In this document: positions 49,884 to 58,504 of the stretch, piece by piece
How the letters are laid out: each line of letters starts with the position of its first letter
Numbering within the stretch: the stretch's first letter is position 1
Assembly: GCF_014779765.1 (NCBI RefSeq)
Contig: NZ_JACXZA010000006.1
Coordinates: 372,001 to 436,000 of the forward strand
Direction: 5' to 3'
Source of the DNA: Paenibacillus terricola
GTDB lineage: Bacteria > Bacillota > Bacilli > Paenibacillales > Paenibacillaceae
DNA length: 64,000 bases
Notes under the pieces: model-generated
Database searches by the model: none
Told to the model about the DNA's origin: nothing
What the model saw: only the letters and a program-made list of their open reading frames with translations
Translations under genes and position numbers: made by a program

Positions 49884-51788
49884 CTACCAAATTCTAATGT
49901 AGTTTTTACCCCTCTTCAAATGAGCGATCGGTCCAAGTACACTGCGCTCGGTCCTTCGTTCACCTAGCAAGTCGGTGTCCAAGATTACTTCGCTGCCATC
50001 TGGGTTCTCAAACTCGGCATCCACAATGCGCACCCGCGGCAGTGTCGTTGTTGAATGGATCTCGCCGGCAATATGCTCGAAGCTTTCGGGCAATTCTATG
50101 GCAAGAAACCCTACTTCTCCTTGATCGATAATGCTGAAGCGAGGATCGTAGCCTCTCTCAATCATATTTTCCGTTTCTCTTTCGAACGGATCCGCACCGT
50201 TGAAATAGGCGTTGTTGCGAATATAAACCGGTTGTTTAACCCGTTCGAATTCCTCTACGTCGCCATGTATCTCATGCACTTGCTCCATATATTCCTCTAA
50301 CGATGTGGTGTAGTCGTTGAAGTGGTAGGTCCCCACCTCTTCTCCAATAAAGATGTTGTTGTAGAATCGATCATCTCCACCATATGTCAGCGCAAAACCG
50401 GCAACTTGCGTGCTATGCGGCAGGTGATATTGTGTGGAACGATTCATTACCCTGCGACGGCTCATCTTGCCTCCGATCAAATTGTTAATGTACGCACCGC
50501 CCTGGGCCACATTTTCCAGCGCATATTCAGAGTTCAAGATATTATGGTCCACCATATAAGGACCGTGACTTACTTCCAAGAACAAATCCCGATGGTTCTG
50601 ATATAGGATGTTCTTGCTGATTCTCGTCCCTTGAATCTGCCAATCCAGCCAGATGCCAAGCGTACAATCATGAATTCGGTTATGGTGGATTTGGGTATCG
50701 ATCGGCGCATGAAGCTTAATGCCGGCAATTTCATGACCCCAGAATTCACGCTTGACCGCAATGTTGTATATGTGATTATGGTGAACTTCGCTAAAAATGC
50801 AACCCAAGTGACCGACAATCGCATTCTGCCCGCAATCGTAAATCGTATTATTACGGATGATATGAGAACCGATTGTATCCTTGCTCCAACCTTGACGCTC
50901 TGCGGTAAAGACCGATTCGAGCTGATATTGATATCCCGGCTTATCTCGACGGACCGAACGATAGTTATGACCTGTGGAGGCTTCTTTACCGATGCTGATT
51001 GCGCTGCATTTGGCATCATGAATAATGTTGTTCTCAATAATCCAGCCTTTGCTCCAATTCGGACCGATCAGACCGGGCTGATCAGCAGTCGGCGGCGCCC
51101 ACGGTGTTGCTGCATGTGCCATCTCGAACCCGCTAACGGTAATATAGTCGATTCCTGTCTCAACCGGATAGAAGCAAGAACGACGAACATTGATTTCGAC
51201 AAGCTCTTGATTCGGATCTACACCTTGGAAATTTGCGTAGATCGTCGTATGATTCTCATTCACCTCTGCATACCAAACATAAGTCGTCTGCCGAGGATTG
51301 TGTTGTGGGATCGTTCTTTGTGTCCATAAGTCCTTAACTTCCGTTCTTGCTACTGGATTATGTAAGAGATCAAACCGACTTACTTCATAGAAGGACATAT
51401 CGTTCAGGTAGACGTCGCCCAGATGTTTCTTCTCGTCAATCGTAACAAGCCAATCGCCGAATACTTCTTCTGCATATGGATTGTAATCGCCGAATAATGT
51501 GTTCGGCACGACTACTTTCCACACGTGACCTTCAACGGGCTGCCAATCCCGAATGCGCTCAGAGCCCTTGATGACTACCTTCTCGCCTTCTGCTGCTCGA
51601 TAGGTAATTCTTCTCTTGTCACTTAGTCCTTTGTATTTGGGCTTAACCCATTCACGATAAACGCCCTCATGAACGATAACCGTGTCCCCAGCCACAGCAA
51701 CAGATGCCGCTTTGTTGATAGTGAGGAATGGATCCTGTTTCGTTCCCCGTCCTTGATCGGAGCCTTTCTTCGCTACATAATATTCCAT
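49884..51788 (-). CDS. GH120 beta-xylosidase (right-handed beta-helix)
   Basis: A 634-residue protein very close in layout to the GH120 beta-xylosidase XylC of Thermoanaerobacterium as I recall it. The start has the DUF1565-like DPFLTINKAASVAVAGDTVI. Many beta-helix rungs follow (IIENNIIHDAKCSAISIGKE; SHIIRNNTIYDCGQNAIVGH; QIHHNRIHDCTLGIWLDW). Counting places Asp382 in GIWLDWQ and Glu405 in DLFLEVSHG, the same numbers I know for the catalytic Asp382/Glu405 pair of that enzyme. No signal peptide: it would cleave xylo-oligosaccharides in the cytoplasm. TTAGGAGGATATATC precedes the ATG. An AraC gene lies upstream on the same strand. Confidence 0.88.
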   Translation of the reverse strand: MEYYVAKKGSDQGRGTKQDPFLTINKAASVAVAGDTVIVHEGVYREWVKPKYKGLSDKRRITYRAAEGEKVVIKGSERIRDWQPVEGHVWKVVVPNTLFGDYNPYAEEVFGDWLVTIDEKKHLGDVYLNDMSFYEVSRFDLLHNPVARTEVKDLWTQRTIPQHNPRQTTYVWYAEVNENHTTIYANFQGVDPNQELVEINVRRSCFYPVETGIDYITVSGFEMAHAATPWAPPTADQPGLIGPNWSKGWIIENNIIHDAKCSAISIGKEASTGHNYRSVRRDKPGYQYQLESVFTAERQGWSKDTIGSHIIRNNTIYDCGQNAIVGHLGCIFSEVHHNHIYNIAVKREFWGHEIAGIKLHAPIDTQIHHNRIHDCTLGIWLDWQIQGTRISKNILYQNHRDLFLEVSHGPYMVDHNILNSEYALENVAQGGAYINNLIGGKMSRRRVMNRSTQYHLPHSTQVAGFALTYGGDDRFYNNIFIGEEVGTYHFNDYTTSLEEYMEQVHEIHGDVEEFERVKQPVYIRNNAYFNGADPFERETENMIERGYDPRFSIIDQGEVGFLAIELPESFEHIAGEIHSTTTLPRVRIVDAEFENPDGSEVILDTDLLGERRTERSVLGPIAHLKRGKNYIRIW

Positions 51789-51986
51789 CTTGATATATCC
51801 TCCTAAGGTTCAACTTGCTTGCACCTAATAATAAAATTTAATAATTAAGCACAATGCCATCTTCATTCCTTCAGCTCAGTTGCGATAGACCGTAAGAACT
51901 ATATAAGTCTATGATGACAACAATCCTTAACATAGGTTTGTATTTTTTTATTTTTGTGTTTTATTTGATTGTTTCCATTGTTTCCC

Positions 51987-52922
51987 TCACTTGCGAGCAG
52001 AGAGGTTGTGCCCTGTGGAATCGTGTAGAGAATGGTTGCATTCGTTCTCATTCGTACCTGGAATACGTGCTGCCCTTTGTCTTTTACGATATTGCATGGG
52101 AGAGGAACCTTTATATCGACTGAAGCAATTGGAGAAGTACGGCGCATACTTGAAGCCCACGCGCTCAGCAACCTCAGCCACCGATAATTCCGTATTGGAC
52201 AGCAGGTGCATCGCTTGCTCAAGTCGATATTGAATCAAATATTCCAAAGGCGTGCAACCGTAGACTTCCTTCATGCATCGAACGATATAATTCGAATGAA
52301 AATGCAAGGCCTCTGCCAGCACTTCGTTCGTCAGTTCCTGCTCATAGCACCGACGCAAATAGCTCTCGGTCAGCTCCGCAAGCCTTCTTACCGATGTCAA
52401 AGTGCAGTGCTGATCCTTCTGCTCCTCATCAAGCAAATGAAGCAGTTCCATGAACCGCTGCTGCCCTCTCCAATATTCAGAAGGTCCTTCTTCTGCTGTA
52501 AGCCCCATCTTACGTTTGAGAAGCCGTTCGATTCTGGCGCAATGCTGTAGCGCCCCATATTGCGAAATGATTAGAGGGTACACAGTAGTAGACGCGAGCC
52601 GATCAGGAGGCGAACACGCTAAATTATCATCTTCCCTATACGGCCCTAGATAATCGAATCGGACTTCATAGAAGATTGTCTCATTATGACAGGAGGCAGT
52701 TGAAATGTAATGGCGGTCGGGAAGCAGCAGAATAGACTGTCCCTTCTCCACTTGCCACAGACTCTTCCCTTCTCCAATAGACAATGCTCCTCGAATGACA
52801 AACAACCAACCGTAGACTCCGGTGCAGTTCTGCTCTGCATACTGCTCACCTTCTCTATAATGCGTACGTTTGACCGATATGAAATTCGGCGTCGGCGGCA
52901 GATCCAGGATAATGCGTTTCAT
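51987..52922 (-). CDS. AraC-family regulator upstream of the GH120 gene
   Basis: Start set at the ATG at 52922, six bases after AAGGAGG; the ATG at 52928 would abut that site. The 311-residue protein has a cupin-like N-terminal half (VYGWLFVIRGALSIGEGKSL; KGQSILLLPDRHYISTA). The AraC domain contains LTNEVLAEALHFHSNYIVRC, MKEVYGCTPLEYLIQYRLEQ and VAERVGFKYAPYFSNCFSRY. The gene 198 bases downstream on the same strand is the beta-xylosidase, a plausible target. Confidence 0.88.
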   Translation of the reverse strand: MKRIILDLPPTPNFISVKRTHYREGEQYAEQNCTGVYGWLFVIRGALSIGEGKSLWQVEKGQSILLLPDRHYISTASCHNETIFYEVRFDYLGPYREDDNLACSPPDRLASTTVYPLIISQYGALQHCARIERLLKRKMGLTAEEGPSEYWRGQQRFMELLHLLDEEQKDQHCTLTSVRRLAELTESYLRRCYEQELTNEVLAEALHFHSNYIVRCMKEVYGCTPLEYLIQYRLEQAMHLLSNTELSVAEVAERVGFKYAPYFSNCFSRYKGSSPMQYRKRQRAARIPGTNENECNHSLHDSTGHNLSARK

Positions 52923-52946
52923 TACCATCCTCCTTGCATAAATTAA

Positions 52947-52974
52947 CGAAAGGAGGCTGAGCGACCTCCTTTCG
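52947..52974 (-). terminator. Rho-independent terminator after the dockerin-bearing lyase
   Basis: CGAAAGGAGG and CCTCCTTTCG form a perfect 10-bp stem with an eight-base loop. The minus strand then has TTAATTTATG. Confidence 0.75.
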
Positions 52975-53012
52975 TGATCCTACCTGCTAGATTAGTATTG
53001 TTCTGCTAGCAT

Positions 53013-56000
53013 CTATGGCGTGTTCAAAATGCCCAATGCCACAATAACAAGATCATCCAGATCAATGACATTGTCATGGTCGAGATCATATTTGCTATAC
53101 TTCGCGCCCCACTGCGGATCGGCGGAAGTTAAACCATATGCCGCCGCGACAATGCCGAGGTCACCAATGGAGTATTCGCCATCTTCGTTCGTGTCGCCAG
53201 GCTGCGCGACAATGACAGTTGCTGCGAATGCATGTATAGCCGCTGTCAGTTCTTCTACCGCTTTCTCGACTTGCGCAGCTGTAGCCAGCTCGTCCTCTGC
53301 AACGACAGATGCTTGGGCTATTGCGGCGCCGAACCGATCTTTCGACTGCTGCGAATATTGACCTGGCTTGGTACCTACGATCCCCAAGTCGAATTGCTCT
53401 TGCGCGCTTGCAAGCAGCGAGATAAGCGCTGTTTTGTCCGCTGTAGACTGAATGACTACGCCTGTCGACGCGGCAGCAACCGACTTTTCCACTCCTTCAC
53501 CAGTGGCTGTTCGGTTCGTGATTGCGATCACAGTGGAAACCGACTCGTCCAGTACTTTCGCCTTCCAATTCATCTTGAAGAGCGTCGTATCTGCGTCAAT
53601 GGCATTGGTTTCACCTTCGGAAATCGCAATAATATGGATACGGCCAGGCGCAGCATCAGTGCTTATCAGTTGGAATCCCTCCACTAGTGATTCCGCTCCA
53701 AGGAATTCGATCGCCGCCGAATCATAGGTTACGATTATATCCTGTGCGAGAATGCTTTCATTAACATTATGAATTTTATAATTAGTTGTAAATTCGGAGC
53801 CTCCAACAACGCTCGCAGGATTACCGGAAATCGAAGCATACAACTCGTCGTCGCCATATACATGAATCGTAACGCTGTGGGTTGTCGACAATCCCGCCTT
53901 GTTCACTGCCGTTGCTGTCAGCGTGTAATCACCTCTCAAGCCTGTAAGAGGCATTTCCTGACCATTCTTAACAGGCCAGCCGTCGAAAGTGATAACCAGC
54001 GATTCAATGTCCGATTCCGAATCGGTCGCCGTCACCTCGATTGCGAGTACATCGCTCTCCTTCAGTTGCTGATCGGCTAGTCCGCTTAGCAGCGGCGCTG
54101 TTGTGTCTTCTTCAGCAACAGGTCCGCCTACGATGTTGAGGAGCGGAGCCGGAGGTTCTTCCATGCCCGTTCCCAAGTAAAAACTCGTATGCGGCGGCTG
54201 GTTATAAGCAACGTTCTGCCAAGCTACGCCCAGTCGATAGATCGGATCATGCATCAGCGTTCGAAGACGCGTATCGGTTAGATCGGTCGTCGTATAGATT
54301 CGTAGCTCGGTGCTGTCGACGCTGCGCCAGATCGCTTCCTCGCGCCAGTCACCGAACAAGTCTGCCTGCAATCCCGGATTGCCCTTCGTTCCGTTATTGG
54401 ACTGGGTACCTTGCGCCGTCACTAGATTGACCGTCGTTTCGGTTATTGGATCCCATTTGTCAATCGTGCCCGTTCCATTGCTGGCCACATGGTTGAGAAG
54501 CTCACGGCTCAGGTCTCCATCCCACCAGATCGCGAAGTTAGTAGATGAAGGAGCATTCGTCGTAATAAGTTCACCTCTTGCGCTATACAGTCCCGTAACC
54601 GACTTATTACTTCCGTCCACGATGGTGGAAGCCCACACCTCCTCGCCCAGATAGTTCGGGTCGACGTCAGCCGACAATCCTCGACCTGTATCAATGCCTG
54701 TCTTAACGCCAAAGATGGTTTCGCCAGTTTCAGCATCACGGAATTCCAAGCCATACGGTACCGCATTATTCTCATGCACATCTAACACCTCAAGGCCTGG
54801 ACGGCTTGGATCAAGATCGCCCAAATGCATCGCATCGCCATGGCCGAGTCGTGTGTTGTAGAGCGGCGTTCCATCGTCGTCGATCGCCATTGCGCCGAAC
54901 GTGATCTCGTCCTTGCCATCGCCGTCGACATCGCCGACGGATAGGTTGTGGTTGCCTTGGCCTTCGTACGCTTTGCCGATGTCCTCGTTATTCGTATCGA
55001 AAACCCAACGTTTCACCAGTCCGCCTTCCTTGAAGTCATAGGAGGCGATTACCGTTCTTGTATAGTAACCGCGGCTGAAAACCAAGCTCGGATGCTCGCC
55101 GTCCAAATAAGCGACAGCCGCAAGGAATCGGTCGACCCGATTGCCATATGCATCCCCCCATGCGGCTACATTGCCTCGGGGCGGGTCATAATTAACGGTC
55201 GAAACGGCCTTGCCCGTAACCCCTTCAAAAACAGTCAAGTATTCATTGCCTTCCAGTATAAATCCGGCTTCATTACGATAATCGGCATTCGGATCTCCAA
55301 TAACAACACCGGTGCCATCCACTGTACCGTCAGCCGTTTTAAAGGCCACCTCCGATTTACCATCTCCATCAAAGTCGTAAACCAGGAATTGGGTGTAGTG
55401 GGCGCCTGCACGAATGTTTACACCAAGATCAATCCTCCACATCCGCGTCCCGTCCAGCTTATAAGCATCGATATAAGCTTTGCCCGTGTAACCGAATTGA
55501 GAGTTGTCATAAGGGTGACCATCCCACTTGACTATTAGCTCATAAGTACCGTCACCATCTAGATCACCAACGCTTGTATCCGTCGCATAGTAAGAGAATT
55601 GCTCTCCGTTAGGCAGAAGGTCATCGGCGGGCTTCTGCAGCGGTACAGACAAATAATTCCGATTCCATACGCTCGCTTCCTTGCCAGCCATCGCTTCCGT
55701 CCCGTCGGCTGCTACGGTTTTCAATTCGTACACCGACGTTTCAATGCCGTCTGCGTCCAACAGGTTGGTCGCTCCTGTTATCGGCTCCGCATTGACTTTC
55801 TCGCCGTCACGATAGAGGTTAAAGGCAATATCGGAAGGGTCATTGCCGAGCATCTTCCAGCCTACGTAAATACCCGCATCCGTCTTGACCGCCACAAGGG
55901 CGCGATCCAGAAACTCTGCTTGACGGTACAATACGGTCACCGCAGGAGTAGCCAGCGTCTCGGTCTGCGCAGATATGCCGCCTTCATTGACTGCCGCAAC

Positions 56001-58283
56001 TTTGTAATAATAGGGAATCGTGGTCAGTACCGCCGTATCGGTATAGCTTGCATCGCTCGTCTTGCCGATTATCTCGAACGTGCCGTTTGCTTTATCTGCA
56101 CGGTAAACGTAATAGATGAGCGCATTTGCGCTTACGTCCCAAGCAATGGACAAATCGTTCTTGTTCACCTTGCCAGTCCGAAGATGAAGCGGCGCGTCGG
56201 GAATTGCGGCGTTCGAATCGGCCACCGTTACTGTTATCGGCCCTGCCGCTCTCGATTCAGCACTCGCTGCATCGACGGCAGAAACCTGATACCGATAGGA
56301 GAAGCCCAGTTCCACCTGTTCATCCGCATATTCAGTTGTCGTCGAGCTTCCAAGCAGAACGAATTTACTCGATCCCACGCTCTGACGGTATACGTTATAC
56401 TTGCTCGCATTCTTGGCACCTGTCCATGAAAGCGAAACAGAAGGATGATCCGGGTCCGCATGGATCGCGTCGGCCTTCAGATCCTGAGGTGCGCGAAGCT
56501 TGGCATCTTCATCTGATATGACTTTAATTTCGTCAGCGTTCAGGGCACGGTCGTAAACGCGGAAGGTCGATACCGCTCCTTCGAATAACGGATCATTGAA
56601 TGGCGCGCGTCCGATCGTGTTCCGCGACTGATCCGCTAATTGCGCGAGCGACAGGTCGCTGTCCTGGTTTTCTCCTGTTTTGACCCCATCTACATAGAAG
56701 GAGATCTTCTTCGCATCCGCATCAATGACGGACGTAAGGCTGTACCAACGATTCCCCGAAAGAGACATGGCAGAGGCTGCGGTTTTCTCCGTACCGCTGT
56801 ACTTGATGGTCGTGCGAGGGTCACGCGCATTCGCGAACCAATACGTATTGGTTCCCGTATTGCCGATGCTCCATAGGAAGTGGTACTTGCTGATCATCGC
56901 TGCGCTCGGCTTGACTTCTATGCTGACCGTAGCCGACGTCTTGCCGCTAAGCAGATCGTTCGGAAGGGACACCCACGTTCCCGTCGGGCTGCTCACGGAA
57001 CTCCCCTCGCCCGAGAAAACAAGGGATTGGTCCTCCCACTTGGCTGTTGAAGGATTCTGCACGATTGCATTGCCGATGTAATCGACGCCCGTCTCTCTGG
57101 GCGCTGTATTGACGATGGTTCTTCCGTCCAAAGGGGCGTCGATGAACGAATAGTTTGCGATCAAGCCGTCCTGAGGAACATTCGTTGCCGTCGGAACTTC
57201 CGGCAATACAGGAAGCACCTTGACCGTTATGTCCTTCGATAGAGTGATACCGCGTATCGACATCGTGGCGGTCAACGTACCGATCGCAGGCTCGCTGCCT
57301 TCCATCGGCTGAATGGCAGTAGCGGTTATGCCGTTGGCTGCGATCGTCACTAACGGTGTGTTCGAAGTCCACGTCACGGTATCGTTATAGCTCGGAAGGT
57401 CTGCGGGCGAGTATCCGATTACCAGGTCTGAAACCTTCGCGATGGCTTCTTGCAACCTCTGTTCGAAGACGTCCGCGTGCAAATTAGAGTCCGCATCGGA
57501 TATCGTTTTGACCTCGTTCGCGTCCAGCGCGCGGTCGTATACGCGGAAGGTCGATACCGCCCCTTCGAACATCGGATCATTATATGGAGCGCGTCCGATC
57601 GTATTCCGTGATTGATCCGTTAACTGCGCAAGCGACATGCTGCTGTCTGTCGCTTCGCCAACCTTTACGCCGTCGACATAATATTTAATTGAATTCGTAT
57701 CCGCATCGATGACGGACGTGATGTTGTACCACCGATTAGCCGTAAGCGGCGTAACGGATGATGCCGTCTTCTCCGTGCCGCCGTACTTGAAAGACGTACG
57801 AGGCGCCAGCGTGTTCGCGAACCAGTAGTTCGCAGTTTCGGTATTGCCGATGCTCCACATGAAATGGTTCTTCGTAATGATTGCCGCGCTTGGCTTGACC
57901 TCAATGCTGACTGTCGCGGAGGTTTTGCCGCTTAGAATATCGTTAGGCAAAGACACCCACGTTCCCATCGGGTTGCTTACGGAAGTACCTGCTCCAGAGA
58001 ACACAAGCGCATTGTCTGTCCACATGGCTGTCGATTCATTCTGCACGACTGCATCTCCGACCGCCTCGGCGTCTGCCGAGTTGTTCGCAATGGTCTTGCC
58101 GTCCTGCGGCGCCTCTGCGAACGAGTAATCCGCAATCAAGCCATTGGTTGGAATCGCTGATTCGTTTGAAGCATAGACCATGCTTCCCGCACCTGCCGAG
58201 ATGCTGCCTGCAACGACGGAGACCGACAATAAGACGGACATTAGTTTCTTGCCCCGGAAAATTCCGCTTGTTCGTTGTGTCAC
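53013..58283 (-). CDS. Exported rhamnogalacturonan lyase (PL11) with LamG, FnIII, cohesin-like and dockerin modules
   Basis: A 1756-residue secreted protein starting at GTG (GGAGGTACAAGAA upstream). Order: signal peptide 1-39; LamG-like domain 45-270; bacterial Ig-like segment 272-360; second LamG 370-597 nearly repeating the first; two FnIII domains 600-780. The PL11 catalytic propeller spans about 785-1405 ([74 protein letters not shown]). Then come an Ig-like domain to 1480, a cohesin-like module 1482-1613, a FIVAR-like helical region 1614-1695 and a dockerin 1696-1756. The dockerin has two calcium loops (DTNEDGEYSIGD and DLDHDNVIDLDD). It should cut rhamnogalacturonan I and may attach to cohesins. 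Confidence 0.9.
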   Translation of the reverse strand: MTQRTSGIFRGKKLMSVLLSVSVVAGSISAGAGSMVYASNESAIPTNGLIADYSFAEAPQDGKTIANNSADAEAVGDAVVQNESTAMWTDNALVFSGAGTSVSNPMGTWVSLPNDILSGKTSATVSIEVKPSAAIITKNHFMWSIGNTETANYWFANTLAPRTSFKYGGTEKTASSVTPLTANRWYNITSVIDADTNSIKYYVDGVKVGEATDSSMSLAQLTDQSRNTIGRAPYNDPMFEGAVSTFRVYDRALDANEVKTISDADSNLHADVFEQRLQEAIAKVSDLVIGYSPADLPSYNDTVTWTSNTPLVTIAANGITATAIQPMEGSEPAIGTLTATMSIRGITLSKDITVKVLPVLPEVPTATNVPQDGLIANYSFIDAPLDGRTIVNTAPRETGVDYIGNAIVQNPSTAKWEDQSLVFSGEGSSVSSPTGTWVSLPNDLLSGKTSATVSIEVKPSAAMISKYHFLWSIGNTGTNTYWFANARDPRTTIKYSGTEKTAASAMSLSGNRWYSLTSVIDADAKKISFYVDGVKTGENQDSDLSLAQLADQSRNTIGRAPFNDPLFEGAVSTFRVYDRALNADEIKVISDEDAKLRAPQDLKADAIHADPDHPSVSLSWTGAKNASKYNVYRQSVGSSKFVLLGSSTTTEYADEQVELGFSYRYQVSAVDAASAESRAAGPITVTVADSNAAIPDAPLHLRTGKVNKNDLSIAWDVSANALIYYVYRADKANGTFEIIGKTSDASYTDTAVLTTIPYYYKVAAVNEGGISAQTETLATPAVTVLYRQAEFLDRALVAVKTDAGIYVGWKMLGNDPSDIAFNLYRDGEKVNAEPITGATNLLDADGIETSVYELKTVAADGTEAMAGKEASVWNRNYLSVPLQKPADDLLPNGEQFSYYATDTSVGDLDGDGTYELIVKWDGHPYDNSQFGYTGKAYIDAYKLDGTRMWRIDLGVNIRAGAHYTQFLVYDFDGDGKSEVAFKTADGTVDGTGVVIGDPNADYRNEAGFILEGNEYLTVFEGVTGKAVSTVNYDPPRGNVAAWGDAYGNRVDRFLAAVAYLDGEHPSLVFSRGYYTRTVIASYDFKEGGLVKRWVFDTNNEDIGKAYEGQGNHNLSVGDVDGDGKDEITFGAMAIDDDGTPLYNTRLGHGDAMHLGDLDPSRPGLEVLDVHENNAVPYGLEFRDAETGETIFGVKTGIDTGRGLSADVDPNYLGEEVWASTIVDGSNKSVTGLYSARGELITTNAPSSTNFAIWWDGDLSRELLNHVASNGTGTIDKWDPITETTVNLVTAQGTQSNNGTKGNPGLQADLFGDWREEAIWRSVDSTELRIYTTTDLTDTRLRTLMHDPIYRLGVAWQNVAYNQPPHTSFYLGTGMEEPPAPLLNIVGGPVAEEDTTAPLLSGLADQQLKESDVLAIEVTATDSESDIESLVITFDGWPVKNGQEMPLTGLRGDYTLTATAVNKAGLSTTHSVTIHVYGDDELYASISGNPASVVGGSEFTTNYKIHNVNESILAQDIIVTYDSAAIEFLGAESLVEGFQLISTDAAPGRIHIIAISEGETNAIDADTTLFKMNWKAKVLDESVSTVIAITNRTATGEGVEKSVAAASTGVVIQSTADKTALISLLASAQEQFDLGIVGTKPGQYSQQSKDRFGAAIAQASVVAEDELATAAQVEKAVEELTAAIHAFAATVIVAQPGDTNEDGEYSIGDLGIVAAAYGLTSADPQWGAKYSKYDLDHDNVIDLDDLVIVALGILNTP
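54140..55940 (-). repeat. Duplicated PL11 catalytic segment (copy in the dockerin gene)
   Basis: The DNA from about 54140 to 55940 is highly similar, with scattered third-position changes, to about 60315-62100 in the second lyase gene. Long identical stretches are visible by eye, for example around the GTCGACCCG and CACATGGTTGAG motifs. This points to a recent tandem duplication or gene conversion of the catalytic core. Confidence 0.75.
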
Positions 58284-58393
58284 TTCTTGTACCTCCTGAT
58301 CAAAATGGATTTGGGAGTATGAAATTCATGTACGATGTGCCAACAAACGAGTTCCCTCAATATCTCTACCTTATTCCTCCCTTTGCTAATGCT

Positions 58394-58447
58394 TTATGCT
58401 TGGCTCTGGATGAATACCGAACGCGAAGACAAATCACCTCCTTTCAT
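58394..58447 (-). CDS. Possible 17-residue leader ORF in front of the dockerin lyase
   Basis: The minus strand has AGGAGGGGATGTT, ATG, then AAAGGAGGTGAT, which is a perfect 12-base complement of the 16S 3' end and lies inside the ORF. The frame encodes MKGGDLSSRSVFIQSQA and stops about 110 bases before the lyase start. It may be a translated leader or just a ribosome-binding element in the untranslated region. No homologue is recognised. The rest of 58284-58504 shows no other feature. Confidence 0.25.
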   Translation of the reverse strand: MKGGDLSSRSVFIQSQA

Positions 58448-58504
58448 AACATCCCCTCCTAATTCAGGTGTCGTCGCTCATGCATCTGCTGTCGTATTCG
58501 GACG

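Noticed and set aside
55599-56429. 276-codon plus-strand open frame inside the lyase gene
   Set aside because: Antisense shadow of the FnIII/PL11-coding region; Arg/Cys-rich and without domain features. The other antisense frames in 53-64 kb were rejected for the same reason.
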